The notes beneath the pieces were generated by a model. That model was given only the letters and a program-made list of their open reading frames with translations, did no database searches and was not told where the DNA came from. From Clostridium massiliamazoniense (lineage in GTDB: Bacteria > Bacillota > Clostridia > Clostridiales > Clostridiaceae): DNA of 64,000 nt. Shown piece by piece: positions 29,904-37,232 of this stretch. Every line of letters begins with the position of its first letter. Position 1 is the stretch's first letter. Both the position numbers and the translations under genes were made by a program. The DNA lies in assembly GCF_001403635.1 (NCBI RefSeq), contig NZ_LN879466.1:62001-126000 (forward strand), written 5' to 3'.

Positions 29904-30587
29904 TTATTTTATATCTTGGGTTTTAAATAATAAGTTACCTATTAAAATAATTAAAATAGGTATTGTAATTATAATTATTACAGTAGGTATAGTTCTTATT
30001 TCTTTAATTCCATTAGCTATATTCAATGCGGTATTTAACCAAAATACTTGTGATAAGGTAAGGAAAAGACCCATTATAAAAGCTGAAACTACTGTTGACA
30101 TAGTTCCATCTCTTATAATAAGAGGTATAATAAAAACTATACTAGCGATACATAATGAAAATAATATGTTAAATAATATATATGTTATGGTAAAAATGAG
30201 TTCAGATTTATTAAAGGGAACCCCCCAACTATAAAATATTGTATAAATACCACCATTAATAACAAGGTTTGAAATTATTATAATAACACATCCTATTAGA
30301 TATGATAAAAATTTACTACTTAAAACAGAGAATCTATTATGTCCTGACACTATTAAATGAAATATAGTCCTCTTAGAAAATTCGTTACCAATAAACATTC
30401 CAGCAAAAATAGCACAAGCAATTAATGAAAATATTGCTGTAGATTCGTCTAAAAGATTTTCACGTCCTGTGGGATTACCATGAAAATATATAGTAATAGT
30501 ACCTAATATACCAATTAAGAGTAAGGTTGATTTTAACTCTTTACTATATTTAAGCCTATATAACTCAGATTTTAAAAGATTATACAC
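29904..30587 (-). CDS. ABC transporter permease (bacitracin/lantibiotic-export type)
   Basis: A 227-residue membrane protein with six predicted helices and an ABC-2 style arrangement: cytosolic start LLKSELYRLKYSK, and the conserved loop FIGNEFSKRTIFHLIVSGHNR (quoted in two parts it spans residues about 66-86). Its start overlaps the end of the ATPase gene by 8 bases. Such two-gene exporters move peptide antibiotics or provide self-protection; substrate unknown. Confidence 0.85.
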   Translation of the reverse strand: MYNLLKSELYRLKYSKELKSTLLLIGILGTITIYFHGNPTGRENLLDESTAIFSLIACAIFAGMFIGNEFSKRTIFHLIVSGHNRFSVLSSKFLSYLIGCVIIIISNLVINGGIYTIFYSWGVPFNKSELIFTITYILFNILFSLCIASIVFIIPLIIRDGTMSTVVSAFIMGLFLTLSQVFWLNTALNIANGIKEIRTIPTVIIIITIPILIILIGNLLFKTQDIK

Positions 30588-31503
30588 TTGTTATACCCCC
30601 AATACTTTTAAAAAAATAAGACTCTAAGCTATCACCTTTTATCGTTATTTCTTTCGCATATATATTGTTAATAGCTAAACATTTATTTATTTCATCACCT
30701 TTTTCTATATGCTCATATATTTTTAAGGAATTATTTTGAGAAACAATAAAATTTTTAATGTTTAATGAATTTTCTAGTATATTTGAGGCTTTATTTATAT
30801 CATCAACTTTTATAAATAAATGCTTTTTACATTTTTGATCTAATTCTGAAGCGGTTAATTGTTCAACAAGTGTACCATTACTTATTATTCCATAACAGGT
30901 GGCAAGTTTGTGAAGTTCACTAAGGATATGACTTGAAATAATTATTGTAATACCATTCTCTTTATTTAATTTAATTAAAAGTTCTCTAAGTTCTTTAATT
31001 CCAGTTGGATCAAGACCATTTAATGGTTCATCTAAAATTAATAATTCAGGATCTCCAAGTAAAGCAATTGCTAACCCTAAACGTTGTTTCATTCCTAATG
31101 AAAAATTTTTAGCTTTTTTATCACCAATATTATCTAGATTTACAAGTGATAAAACTTTATCGATACAATTTTTATCTGTAATTCCTTTTTGAATTCTCTG
31201 AATTTCAAGATTTTGTTTAGCTGTCATTTCAAGATGCAAAGCTGGAGTCTCTATGATAGAACCAATTTTTTTTCTAGCTAATGATATATTGGCTTCATCC
31301 TCTTTATTAAATAATATTATTTTTCCATCAGTCTTAAAGATTAATCCTGTCAATATTTTAATTAATGTAGTTTTTCCAGCTCCATTTTCACCAATAAGTC
31401 CATAGATTTCTCCACGTCTAACTTTAATATTAATATTATTCAATATTGAAATTTTTTTATATTTTTTATTCAAATCAATAGTTTGACAAATAATTTCAGA
31501 CAA
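30580..31503 (-). CDS. ABC transporter ATP-binding protein (BcrA-like)
   Basis: A 307-residue ATPase with Walker A GENGAGKTT at 38-46, signature NFSLGMKQRLGLA, Walker B LLILDEPLNGLDP and switch histidine in ISSHILSEL. The 70-residue C-terminal extension after the nucleotide domain is usual for the BcrA/DrrA-type exporters. AGGGAGTGA precedes the ATG. It works with the overlapping permease downstream. Confidence 0.92.
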   Translation of the reverse strand: MSEIICQTIDLNKKYKKISILNNINIKVRRGEIYGLIGENGAGKTTLIKILTGLIFKTDGKIILFNKEDEANISLARKKIGSIIETPALHLEMTAKQNLEIQRIQKGITDKNCIDKVLSLVNLDNIGDKKAKNFSLGMKQRLGLAIALLGDPELLILDEPLNGLDPTGIKELRELLIKLNKENGITIIISSHILSELHKLATCYGIISNGTLVEQLTASELDQKCKKHLFIKVDDINKASNILENSLNIKNFIVSQNNSLKIYEHIEKGDEINKCLAINNIYAKEITIKGDSLESYFFKSIGGITSV

Positions 31504-31648
31504 TTTATATCACTCCCTTTATATATACATATTTTACTATGATAGTTGATAATAGTGAAATAATTGTATTTTTTGGAGAATTATATAAATATATTTGATA
31601 ATTTATTATCTAGATTTTTCTAATATAAATTTATAAAATTTATAATTA

Positions 31649-31676
31649 AGTATCAAAAGCTTATAGTAATGACACT
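31649..31676. repeat. 28-bp palindromic repeat, copy 2
   Basis: AGTATCA and TGACACT flank a 14-base centre shared, with two changes, with 25144-25171. It lies 79 bases before the recombinase-like gene, so it could be its operator, a binding site, or an old attachment site. Confidence 0.6.
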
Positions 31677-31754
31677 AGAGCTACATAGATAAATCTAAAT
31701 GAGTTATAATTAAGTAAAGGAAATATGATTTTTAAAAGTAGGAGAATGTGATTT

Positions 31755-32666
31755 ATGAATGATATAATAGATGAAATTTTAAAAAATCATACTTTAATTA
31801 GAGAAAGAAATACGGGGATAACCAGACCTATAGTTTATGATATGGGTGATGGAATAGATATTTATATTAAACAGAACTATAACAATATAGTGCTTTGGGC
31901 CTTTGACAATAAAGAAGATAAATTTATAGATATAGAAAATTCAATATTTAATAAATTAATAAGTGAACTAAGAAAGATAGCTATAAATATTACAGTTGAT
32001 GCTTTTGTTTATTATGTGGAGTTAGATTTAAATAAAATAAAGATAAGCACACAGGACGAGTTGAGCTTAGATAGAAAAAGTAAAAGAAAAATAATAGGAT
32101 ACTGTAGAAATGGTGGTCTTGGATATTTAGAAGAAAATTTGATTGAATTTCAGGAAAAGGTTATTTTAAATGAATATAGGGATGCCATAATATATAGAGA
32201 AAATTTTACAGGTAGGGTGTTAGACAGACCAGTAATAAATGAAGTTTTAAAAGACCTAGAGCCAGGAGATATTTTAGTTATAACAAAGTTGGATAGATTA
32301 GTACTTAATGTTAAGGATGGTATAACTATTTTAGATAAGTTATTCAATAGAAATATAATAGTACATGTGCTTAATGTAGGAATATTAGAGAATAGTAGAA
32401 TGGGAAGATTCTTTATACAAACAATGTTAGCAACGGTTGAAATGGAAAGTACTATGTTAAGAGAAAAAATAAAGGCTGGAAAAATAGTAGCAAAACAAAA
32501 ACCAGACTTTAAAGAAGGAAGACCAAAATTATTTACAGAAGAAGAGATAGAAACGGCCTTAAGTATGTTATTAGTTAATGGTGGGAAATTTAGTTATGAT
32601 AAGGTAGCAGAAATAACTAAAATAAGTAAAAGTACACTTATAAGAGAAAATAAAAAAAGAAAATAG
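31755..32666 (+). CDS. Serine-recombinase (resolvase)-like protein lacking the catalytic serine
   Basis: A 303-residue protein. Residues 1-110 are an extension of unknown fold. From about 112 it follows the resolvase domain: RPVINEVLKDLEPGDILVIT, KLDRLVLN, a GRFFIQTMLATVEMES helix, then GRPKLFTEEEI and a C-terminal helix-turn-helix (YDKVAEITKISKSTLIREN). The N-terminal motif, normally Tyr-X-Arg-Val-Ser, reads Tyr116-Cys-Arg-Asn-Gly120, so the nucleophile is missing, and KLDRLVLN lacks the usual Gly-Arg. It may act as a DNA-binding regulator rather than a recombinase. GTAGGAGA precedes the ATG. The reading frame is intact, which suggests selection. Confidence 0.8.
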   Translation: MNDIIDEILKNHTLIRERNTGITRPIVYDMGDGIDIYIKQNYNNIVLWAFDNKEDKFIDIENSIFNKLISELRKIAINITVDAFVYYVELDLNKIKISTQDELSLDRKSKRKIIGYCRNGGLGYLEENLIEFQEKVILNEYRDAIIYRENFTGRVLDRPVINEVLKDLEPGDILVITKLDRLVLNVKDGITILDKLFNRNIIVHVLNVGILENSRMGRFFIQTMLATVEMESTMLREKIKAGKIVAKQKPDFKEGRPKLFTEEEIETALSMLLVNGGKFSYDKVAEITKISKSTLIRENKKRK

Positions 32667-32735
32667 ATACCTTAATAGTCAGTACTTAATTTGAATATTG
32701 AATATGAATTTTATATAGTAAATAATAAGGGAATA

Positions 32736-32774
32736 AAAAGGGATTGTATCTTAATTAGTTACAATCTCTTTTTT
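32736..32774 (+). terminator. Rho-independent terminator
   Basis: AAAAGGGATTGTA pairs with TACAATCTCTTTT over an 11-base loop with a T tail. Confidence 0.8.
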
Positions 32775-32859
32775 ACTACACTAAACATAATAATTTAATA
32801 ACTTTATTTTAGGGCTAGTTATTTTAGCCTTTTTATCTTTTAAAATTAAAGTAAAATCA

Positions 32860-33000
32860 TTATTTTATCAGAACTAAGCCTTTACTTCTAGCACAAGTAC
32901 ATTCTTTTTCTTCTGTTGTATGAAGACATTGGTATTTAACTTTTTTTGGTGCTTGAATTTCTACAGATTTTTTTTCTTCTTTTTTTTCCTTTGAATTCAT
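32860..33000 (-). CDS. Small cysteine-containing protein, 46 residues
   Basis: AAAGGAG lies 8 bases before ATG 33000. The product is highly charged at the N-terminus (SKEKKEEKKSVEIQ) and ends with YQCLHTTEEKECTCARSKG, whose three cysteines and a histidine could bind a metal. Too short for family recognition, but the start signal is strong. Confidence 0.55.
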   Translation of the reverse strand: MNSKEKKEEKKSVEIQAPKKVKYQCLHTTEEKECTCARSKGLVLIK

Positions 33001-33396
33001 TTTACATGCTCCTTTATTTTATAAATAAGTTAGATAAAATTCTTATATTTGATTATTAATTATATAAAATCACATCTAAATTAGATATCATTTCAGAGCC
33101 ATTATATATTAAGTAATAATTATTATCAATATTGTTAAAATCTTATCAAAACTATAATATTAATAAATTTGAGCTTTTCATTATAGAAATTTATAATATT
33201 AAAGGTATTGTAGGTTATTTATGAATGAAAAACATATATAATCTATAAAAGTATATTTTTAAATTAAAAGCCATTAACCTACTATGATAATGAAATCAAT
33301 ATCATGTTAAGATAAAATGGACAAGCTCTTACAAAGAATATTAATTGAGCTCGAAAATGGATTACTTGGTGATTTAAATTATAGGAGGTATTTTTT
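33001..33396. other. Intergenic region between divergent genes, with an 8-bp inverted repeat
   Basis: No gene seen. GTAGGTTA (33210-33217) and TAACCTAC (33275-33282) could pair across a 57-base AT-rich loop. The region carries the promoters of the small Cys protein and the CAP-domain protein gene. Confidence 0.4.
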
Positions 33397-34125
33397 ATGA
33401 AATATAAAGTTATCACTATGGCACTTATAGTAAGTGCAACATGTTTAGGAGGAGCACAGTTAGGAAGTGTTCAAACTACAAAGGTTAATAATAGTGGGAC
33501 AAGCAATAAAGTAGTAACAACTACTAAACCTGTAAGTAATAATGAAAATAAGGGTGTTAATAATACCAATGTTAATGCTAACGACACTAATAAGAATACT
33601 ACTAATAGTACTAATAAAAATGCTGATAGTAGTAAAAATGAAAACACGAATACAAATACTACTGCAAACAAAACTACTAATAGTGTAGATAGTTCTACTA
33701 AGGCAAATGATTCTACTCAATTTATGGCTCAAGTTGAACAAGCTATCTACAAACAAGTAAATGAACAAAGAGTTAAAGCTGGATTATCTCCATTAAGTTA
33801 TAGTGATACTATGCAAAAGTATGCTAGAATGAAGTCTGAAGATATGGCAAAAAATAATTATTTTGATCATAAAGATAAATCAGGAAAACTTATGGTAGAT
33901 AAAATGAAGGCTGATGGAGTACAATATTCTGCTTGGGGAGAAAATATAGCGTACATATCTGGAATTTCAGATCCAACTGAATTAGCTAATATGTTTATGA
34001 AAAATTGGATGAACTCTCCAGGACATAGAGCAAACATATTATCACCTAACTTTACTTCTATTGGAGTAGGAGTATACAAACAAGGGGATAAAGTTTACGC
34101 TACACAAGAATTTATGAAAAAATAG
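33397..34125 (+). CDS. Secreted CAP-domain (SCP/PR-1-like) protein
   Basis: A 242-residue exported protein: signal peptide 1-20, an Asn/Thr/Lys-rich low-complexity linker to about 105, then a CAP domain. The domain shows VNEQRVKAGLSPLSYS, the histidine in NYFDHKDKSGK, WGENIAYISG, and the second histidine in WMNSPGHRANIL, the usual cavity residues. Bacterial CAP proteins are extracellular or spore-associated; activity is unclear. AGGAGG precedes the ATG and a terminator follows. Confidence 0.92.
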   Translation: MKYKVITMALIVSATCLGGAQLGSVQTTKVNNSGTSNKVVTTTKPVSNNENKGVNNTNVNANDTNKNTTNSTNKNADSSKNENTNTNTTANKTTNSVDSSTKANDSTQFMAQVEQAIYKQVNEQRVKAGLSPLSYSDTMQKYARMKSEDMAKNNYFDHKDKSGKLMVDKMKADGVQYSAWGENIAYISGISDPTELANMFMKNWMNSPGHRANILSPNFTSIGVGVYKQGDKVYATQEFMKK

Positions 34126-34140
34126 GCTAAGAAAAAATAT

Positions 34141-34187
34141 AGCTATACCAAAATTAGAGAAATCTAAGCTTTGGTATAGCTTATTTT
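34141..34187 (+). terminator. Rho-independent terminator
   Basis: AGCTATACCAAA pairs exactly with TTTGGTATAGCT over a 17-base loop, then TATTTTG. Confidence 0.8.
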
Positions 34188-34255
34188 GTTATAATATATT
34201 TTATAAAGTAAAATGAAATAAAGGCAATTATGAAAGACGTAAGGTGGTGAAAATT

Positions 34256-34393
34256 ATGAAGGAAGAAAAAAGAATGTGTCCAGTATGTGGAGAAGTATTG
34301 GAGGAATATGAATATGCCTATGACCATAAGGAAGATGGAAAGAAGTATTATAGATGTAAAGAATGTGGTCATAAAGAAAATATAGTGGAATAA
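34256..34393 (+). CDS. Small zinc-ribbon protein, 45 residues
   Basis: AAGGTGGTG precedes the ATG. The product has CPVCGE near its start and CKECGH near its end, two knuckles of a classic zinc ribbon separated by 22 residues. Function unknown; likely nucleic-acid or protein binding. Confidence 0.72.
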   Translation: MKEEKRMCPVCGEVLEEYEYAYDHKEDGKKYYRCKECGHKENIVE

Positions 34394-34581
34394 TATCTTG
34401 TAAAATGTATTAAACTTATTGTAAAATTAAGTAAAATAATATATAGACTATTATATAAGTTTTGAAAGAAAGTAATATTTAGAGATTAAGAAAGAAATCT
34501 ATCTTATTAAAAAAAAGTATAGTAAAATTAAAACACTAGGCATGATAAAATAATATACTAAAATAAACTAAGGAGAAAAAG

Positions 34582-35214
34582 ATGACTATAAGTGAAATTA
34601 AAAGAGAAGCTAAGTTAATAACAAAAGAAAATGCTAGAAATCCAGTATTAGCATTTTTCTATATATACTTAATACCAGTGCTTTGTGCTGGATCAATAGT
34701 TGCAGCATTAACAGCATTATTTTCTTGGCAGGGAACTACAATTAATTTTAGTTTTATACTTCCAATTATAATGGGTTACTTTTCATTATGGTATGCAAAG
34801 TATGCTATTAATACTATAGGAGGAAGTAGTGTAATACAGGGATCAGCTCCAAGTCAAAATAATTTTTGGGAGTACTTCCCTTATATTGGATTAATGTCTA
34901 TATTAATGTTATTAAATGTAGTTTTAAATGTAAATTTAGCTAATATTATCAACATAATAATATTAATATTAGAAGTAATATTTATGCCAATTCCCTTTGT
35001 CATTGTAATATTAAACAAGGAGAATTCAGGTAGAATAGGTTTAGCTTTAGGAAGTAAATATTTCTTAAGAACTTTAGCATTACAAATAAGATTTATACCA
35101 TTGTATTTTTTAATAGCAATTACTTTTGGTATAGTTGGGATTTTTAAATATACTTATATACAAACAACATTTGCTATATATGCTTTAGATTTAATGAAAA
35201 GAGAAAGTGTATAA
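34582..35214 (+). CDS. Integral membrane protein, possibly DUF975-like
   Basis: A 210-residue protein with a soluble helical start (TISEIKREAKLITKENARNP) followed by about five membrane segments and a late cytosolic helix. The layout of an N-terminal charged helix and several helices resembles DUF975 proteins; this is a weak match. AAGGAGAAAA precedes the ATG and a strong terminator follows. Confidence 0.6.
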   Translation: MTISEIKREAKLITKENARNPVLAFFYIYLIPVLCAGSIVAALTALFSWQGTTINFSFILPIIMGYFSLWYAKYAINTIGGSSVIQGSAPSQNNFWEYFPYIGLMSILMLLNVVLNVNLANIINIIILILEVIFMPIPFVIVILNKENSGRIGLALGSKYFLRTLALQIRFIPLYFLIAITFGIVGIFKYTYIQTTFAIYALDLMKRESV

Positions 35215-35226
35215 GAAAAATATTTT

Positions 35227-35255
35227 GGAGGTTGATTTAATGCAACCTCCTTTTT
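35227..35255 (+). terminator. Rho-independent terminator
   Basis: GGAGGTTG pairs exactly with CAACCTCC over an 8-base loop, followed by T5. Confidence 0.9.
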
Positions 35256-35301
35256 ATGTGTGATAAAATAAGAGTGATAAATATTTAACGGGGGGATGAA
35301 A

Positions 35302-36084
35302 ATGAAAATAAGAAAAATTTTAGCTAGCTTAATAGTAGTTTTAATAATTGCTTCTGGTCTTTATTTCTTTTTTTATAGAAGTAAAACAGTAAGTAATCAA
35401 AAGGAAAAAGTTACTATAAGTGCAGCATCATCTTTGTATGAACCATTAAACAAAATAATAGAGCTCTATGAAAGTAATAATCCAAATATTAAGGTAGATG
35501 TGAATTATGCATCATCATCAACCTTAGAAAGTCAAATTGAAAATGGAGCACCTGTAGATATTTTTATATCTGCAACACCTAAGTATACTAATGAGTTAAT
35601 TAACAAGAATATAATTTCTAAAAATAATGTTAGTAATTTTTTAGGGAATAAGCTTATTTTAGCGAGTTCAGGGACAAATAATGAAAATATTAAGAGTATT
35701 GAAGATTTAAAAAATACCACAGGTAAAATAGCTTTAGGAGATAAAGCAGTTCCGGTAGGACTTTATGGAACTGAAGCTTTAAAAAATTTAGGAGTTTTAA
35801 ATAGTATTTCAAATAGGATAGTATATTGTAAGGATGCTATGTCTATACTTAACTATTTAGAAAAAGGTGAAGTAAACTATGGTGTTATTTATGAAAATGA
35901 ATTAGTTGGAGCAAAAAATGTTAAAAAGGTAGCAGATTTCCCTAGTGATTCTTATAGTAAAATAGTGTATACTATAGCAAATTTAAATGATAAAGAAAAA
36001 ACTACGAAGCTAAAAGAATTTTTACAAGGAAATCAAGCAAAAGATGTATTTAAATCCTATGGATTTGAGGTTGATTTAAAATGA
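35302..36084 (+). CDS. modA: Molybdate ABC transporter, substrate-binding protein
   Basis: A 260-residue periplasmic-type binding protein held by an N-terminal hydrophobic segment; no lipobox cysteine is seen. ModA features include ISAASSLYEPLNKI (oxyanion-binding serines), ENGAPVDIFISAT and DKAVPVGLYGTEAL. It captures molybdate, needed for the nitrate reductase encoded further on. ATG 35302 is preferred because a run of six G bases lies 6 bases upstream, while the ATG at 35296 abuts it. It overlaps modB by 4 bases. Confidence 0.9.
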   Translation: MKIRKILASLIVVLIIASGLYFFFYRSKTVSNQKEKVTISAASSLYEPLNKIIELYESNNPNIKVDVNYASSSTLESQIENGAPVDIFISATPKYTNELINKNIISKNNVSNFLGNKLILASSGTNNENIKSIEDLKNTTGKIALGDKAVPVGLYGTEALKNLGVLNSISNRIVYCKDAMSILNYLEKGEVNYGVIYENELVGAKNVKKVADFPSDSYSKIVYTIANLNDKEKTTKLKEFLQGNQAKDVFKSYGFEVDLK

Positions 36085-36734
36085 TATTAGAGGCTCTTAT
36101 AGTATCATTAAAAGTTGCTATTCCAGCAACTATATTAGTAACTATTGTTGGAGTAATGCTAGGGAGATTACTACGTGGTAAAAGTAATTGGCTAAGTAAA
36201 TTAATAGAAACCTTAATAATGTTACCATTATTTATGCCACCATCACTAATAGGATATGTCATAATAGTAGCTTTAGGAAAGAAAAGCCTCATAGGTGGAT
36301 TTTTATATAATAATTTAGGGTTTTCATTAATATTCACAGTGTATGGTGCTATATTAGCTACATTTGTGGTAGCATTACCAATAATATATGGAACAGTTAA
36401 ATCAGCATTGGCTTCTGTTGATATAGCTTATGAAGAAGCAGCAATGGATTTAGGGGCAACAAAAGCTCAGGCTTTTTACAAAGTAGTACTTCCAATGTGT
36501 TATAAGCAAATAACAGGTGGAGTGATTTTAAGTTTTGCAAGAGCCTTTGGAGAATTCGGAGCTACCATGATGGTAGCAGGAAATATACCAGGTAAAACTC
36601 AAACCATACCCTTAGCATTGTATTATTCTTTTGAATATGGGGACAATACAAAGACCTCAATGCTTGCATTAGTAGTATTAATAATAAGTACAACACTTAT
36701 TTTTATATATAATAAAGTTATTAAAAATAAGTAG
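36081..36734 (+). CDS. modB: Molybdate ABC transporter permease
   Basis: A 217-residue permease with five to six membrane helices and the EAA loop YEEAAMDLGATKAQAFYKVV that contacts the ATPase. FGEFGATMMVAGNIPGKTQT is typical of ModB/CysW. Translation is coupled to modA by an ATGA overlap. No ModC ATPase gene follows; a terminator does. Confidence 0.92.
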   Translation: MILEALIVSLKVAIPATILVTIVGVMLGRLLRGKSNWLSKLIETLIMLPLFMPPSLIGYVIIVALGKKSLIGGFLYNNLGFSLIFTVYGAILATFVVALPIIYGTVKSALASVDIAYEEAAMDLGATKAQAFYKVVLPMCYKQITGGVILSFARAFGEFGATMMVAGNIPGKTQTIPLALYYSFEYGDNTKTSMLALVVLIISTTLIFIYNKVIKNK

Positions 36735-36765
36735 AAAAATTTTAATATAGAAAATCTTATACAAG

Positions 36766-36820
36766 ATAGGGTTTAATTCAGATATGAAAGATTTCCACTG
36801 AATTAAATCCTATTTTATTT
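36766..36820 (+). terminator. Terminator after modAB
   Basis: A 16-base arm beginning ATAGGGTTTAATTCAG pairs with CTGAATTAAATCCTAT (one G-U pair), followed by TTTATTT. A TTAATTCAG core is shared with the dispersed repeat family further on. Confidence 0.78.
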
Positions 36821-36922
36821 CTGAATTAAGTCTTAGTTTATATAATTGATATTATTTAATATAATAAATAGTATAGGAATAGAAGATTTAAAATTAAAGA
36901 AATAGAGAGGAGCGGTTTAAAT

Positions 36923-37222
36923 ATGACAACTAGAGGAGCTATAAAAGAAAGAACTGACCTTAAAATAAAGGAGCCTAAAAGATATAAGGCTGTTATGTAT
37001 AATGATGATTTTACACCAATGGATTTTGTGGTTGATATATTAATGGGGATTTTTAAGAAAAGCGAGGAAGAGGCCTTTAAAATTATGATGACAGTTCATA
37101 ATAATGGGAAAGCAATTGTAGGGATTTACTCTTATGATATAGCAAAGACTAAGGTTGAAGAAGCTGTTGCTATAGCTAGAGAAGAAGGTTATCCTTTTAA
37201 AGTTAAGGTCGAGGAAGCATAG
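36923..37222 (+). CDS. clpS: ATP-dependent Clp protease adaptor ClpS
   Basis: A 99-residue adaptor that delivers N-degron substrates to ClpA. Family features: YKAVMYNDDFTPMDFVVDIL, then MMTVHNNGKAIVGIYSYDIA, containing the N-end residue pocket. GAGAGGAG precedes the ATG. clpA follows after 10 bases, the usual pair. Confidence 0.95.
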   Translation: MTTRGAIKERTDLKIKEPKRYKAVMYNDDFTPMDFVVDILMGIFKKSEEEAFKIMMTVHNNGKAIVGIYSYDIAKTKVEEAVAIAREEGYPFKVKVEEA

Positions 37223-37232
37223 GAGGGTTTTT

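Noticed and set aside
25144-31676. Functional integrative element with intact integrase
   Set aside because: The only recombinase-like protein lacks the catalytic serine, and no excisionase, tRNA target or phage gene is seen; only the weaker relic hypothesis is kept.
33460-33768. Long minus-strand frames opposite the CAP-domain protein linker
   Set aside because: They are mirror frames of the Asn/Thr-rich repeat-like codons, with no ribosome site, and overlap a confident gene.
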